From: Deltaproteobacteria bacterium
Lineage (GTDB): Bacteria; Desulfobacterota; DSM-4660; Desulfatiglandales; HGW-15
Assembly: GCA_030671095.1 (NCBI GenBank)
Contig: DAOVAK010000242.1
Location: forward strand, 1-5,241
Direction: 5' to 3'
Length of the DNA: 5,241 nucleotides
Each line of letters begins with the position of its first letter. The stretch's first letter is position 1. Below are positions 5,210-5,241 of the stretch, piece after piece. The position numbers and the translations under genes were made by a program. The notes under the pieces are model-generated. The model saw only the letters and a list, made by a program, of their open reading frames with translations, did no database searches and was not told where the DNA came from.

Positions 5210-5241
5210 GTGAGAGGAAAACTCATCGCCAAAGAAACCGG
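5210..5241 (+). CDS. Start of an unidentified gene (runs off the right edge)
   Basis: From GTG (5210) the frame reads MRGKLIAKETG and is still open at the window edge. The strong Shine-Dalgarno at 5197-5203 makes a genuine start likely. Eleven residues are too few to name a product. The repeat module copy 2 lies immediately upstream, in the same relation to this gene as copy 1 has to smc. Confidence 0.5.
   Translation, partial: MRGKLIAKET

Overview
The window reads as chromosomal DNA of a bacterium, most likely a Desulfobacterota/Deltaproteobacteria-type organism. This rests on the style of the Smc N-terminus, an exported LysM protein, a B12-type radical SAM enzyme, and long intergenic spacers carrying G+C-rich palindromic repeats. 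The assignment is inference; no 16S rRNA or other firm taxonomic marker is present.

Layout. (1) 1-548, minus strand: the first 182 codons of smc (chromosome-segregation ATPase), running off the left edge. (2) 549-966: a divergent intergenic region. Its smc-proximal half holds a G+C-rich repeat module (583-716) and a GCCTGCC/GGCAGGC hairpin (721-781). Its other half is strongly A+T-rich and holds promoter signals for the next gene. (3) 967-2715, plus: an exported protein with a signal peptide, two LysM domains and a C-terminal region that I read as about 3.5 diverged copies of one unrecognised alpha/beta-like module. (4) 2716-2853: a C-rich, G-poor spacer with no hairpin terminator, resembling a Rho-utilisation region. 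(5) 2854-4707, plus: a B12-binding-type radical SAM enzyme of the RiPP-maturation C-methyltransferase type, with an enlarged spacing in its cluster motif. (6) 4708-5209: a 502-bp non-coding region full of inverted repeats, including a second copy of the hairpin and of the module found upstream of smc. (7) 5210-5241, plus: the first codons of another gene, starting at GTG behind a strong Shine-Dalgarno sequence.

The genes do not form an obvious single pathway. Smc is housekeeping, the LysM protein probably binds peptidoglycan in the periplasm, and the radical SAM enzyme probably modifies a peptide. No precursor peptide gene is recognisable in the window. The most unexpected signal is non-coding. 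Two intergenic modules share a 25/26-nt box and a 22-nt box separated by exactly 75 nt in both copies, although the 75 nt themselves have diverged. Both lie in the same orientation just upstream of a gene start and downstream of the same type of hairpin. This could be a dispersed MITE/REP-like element or a structured leader element.
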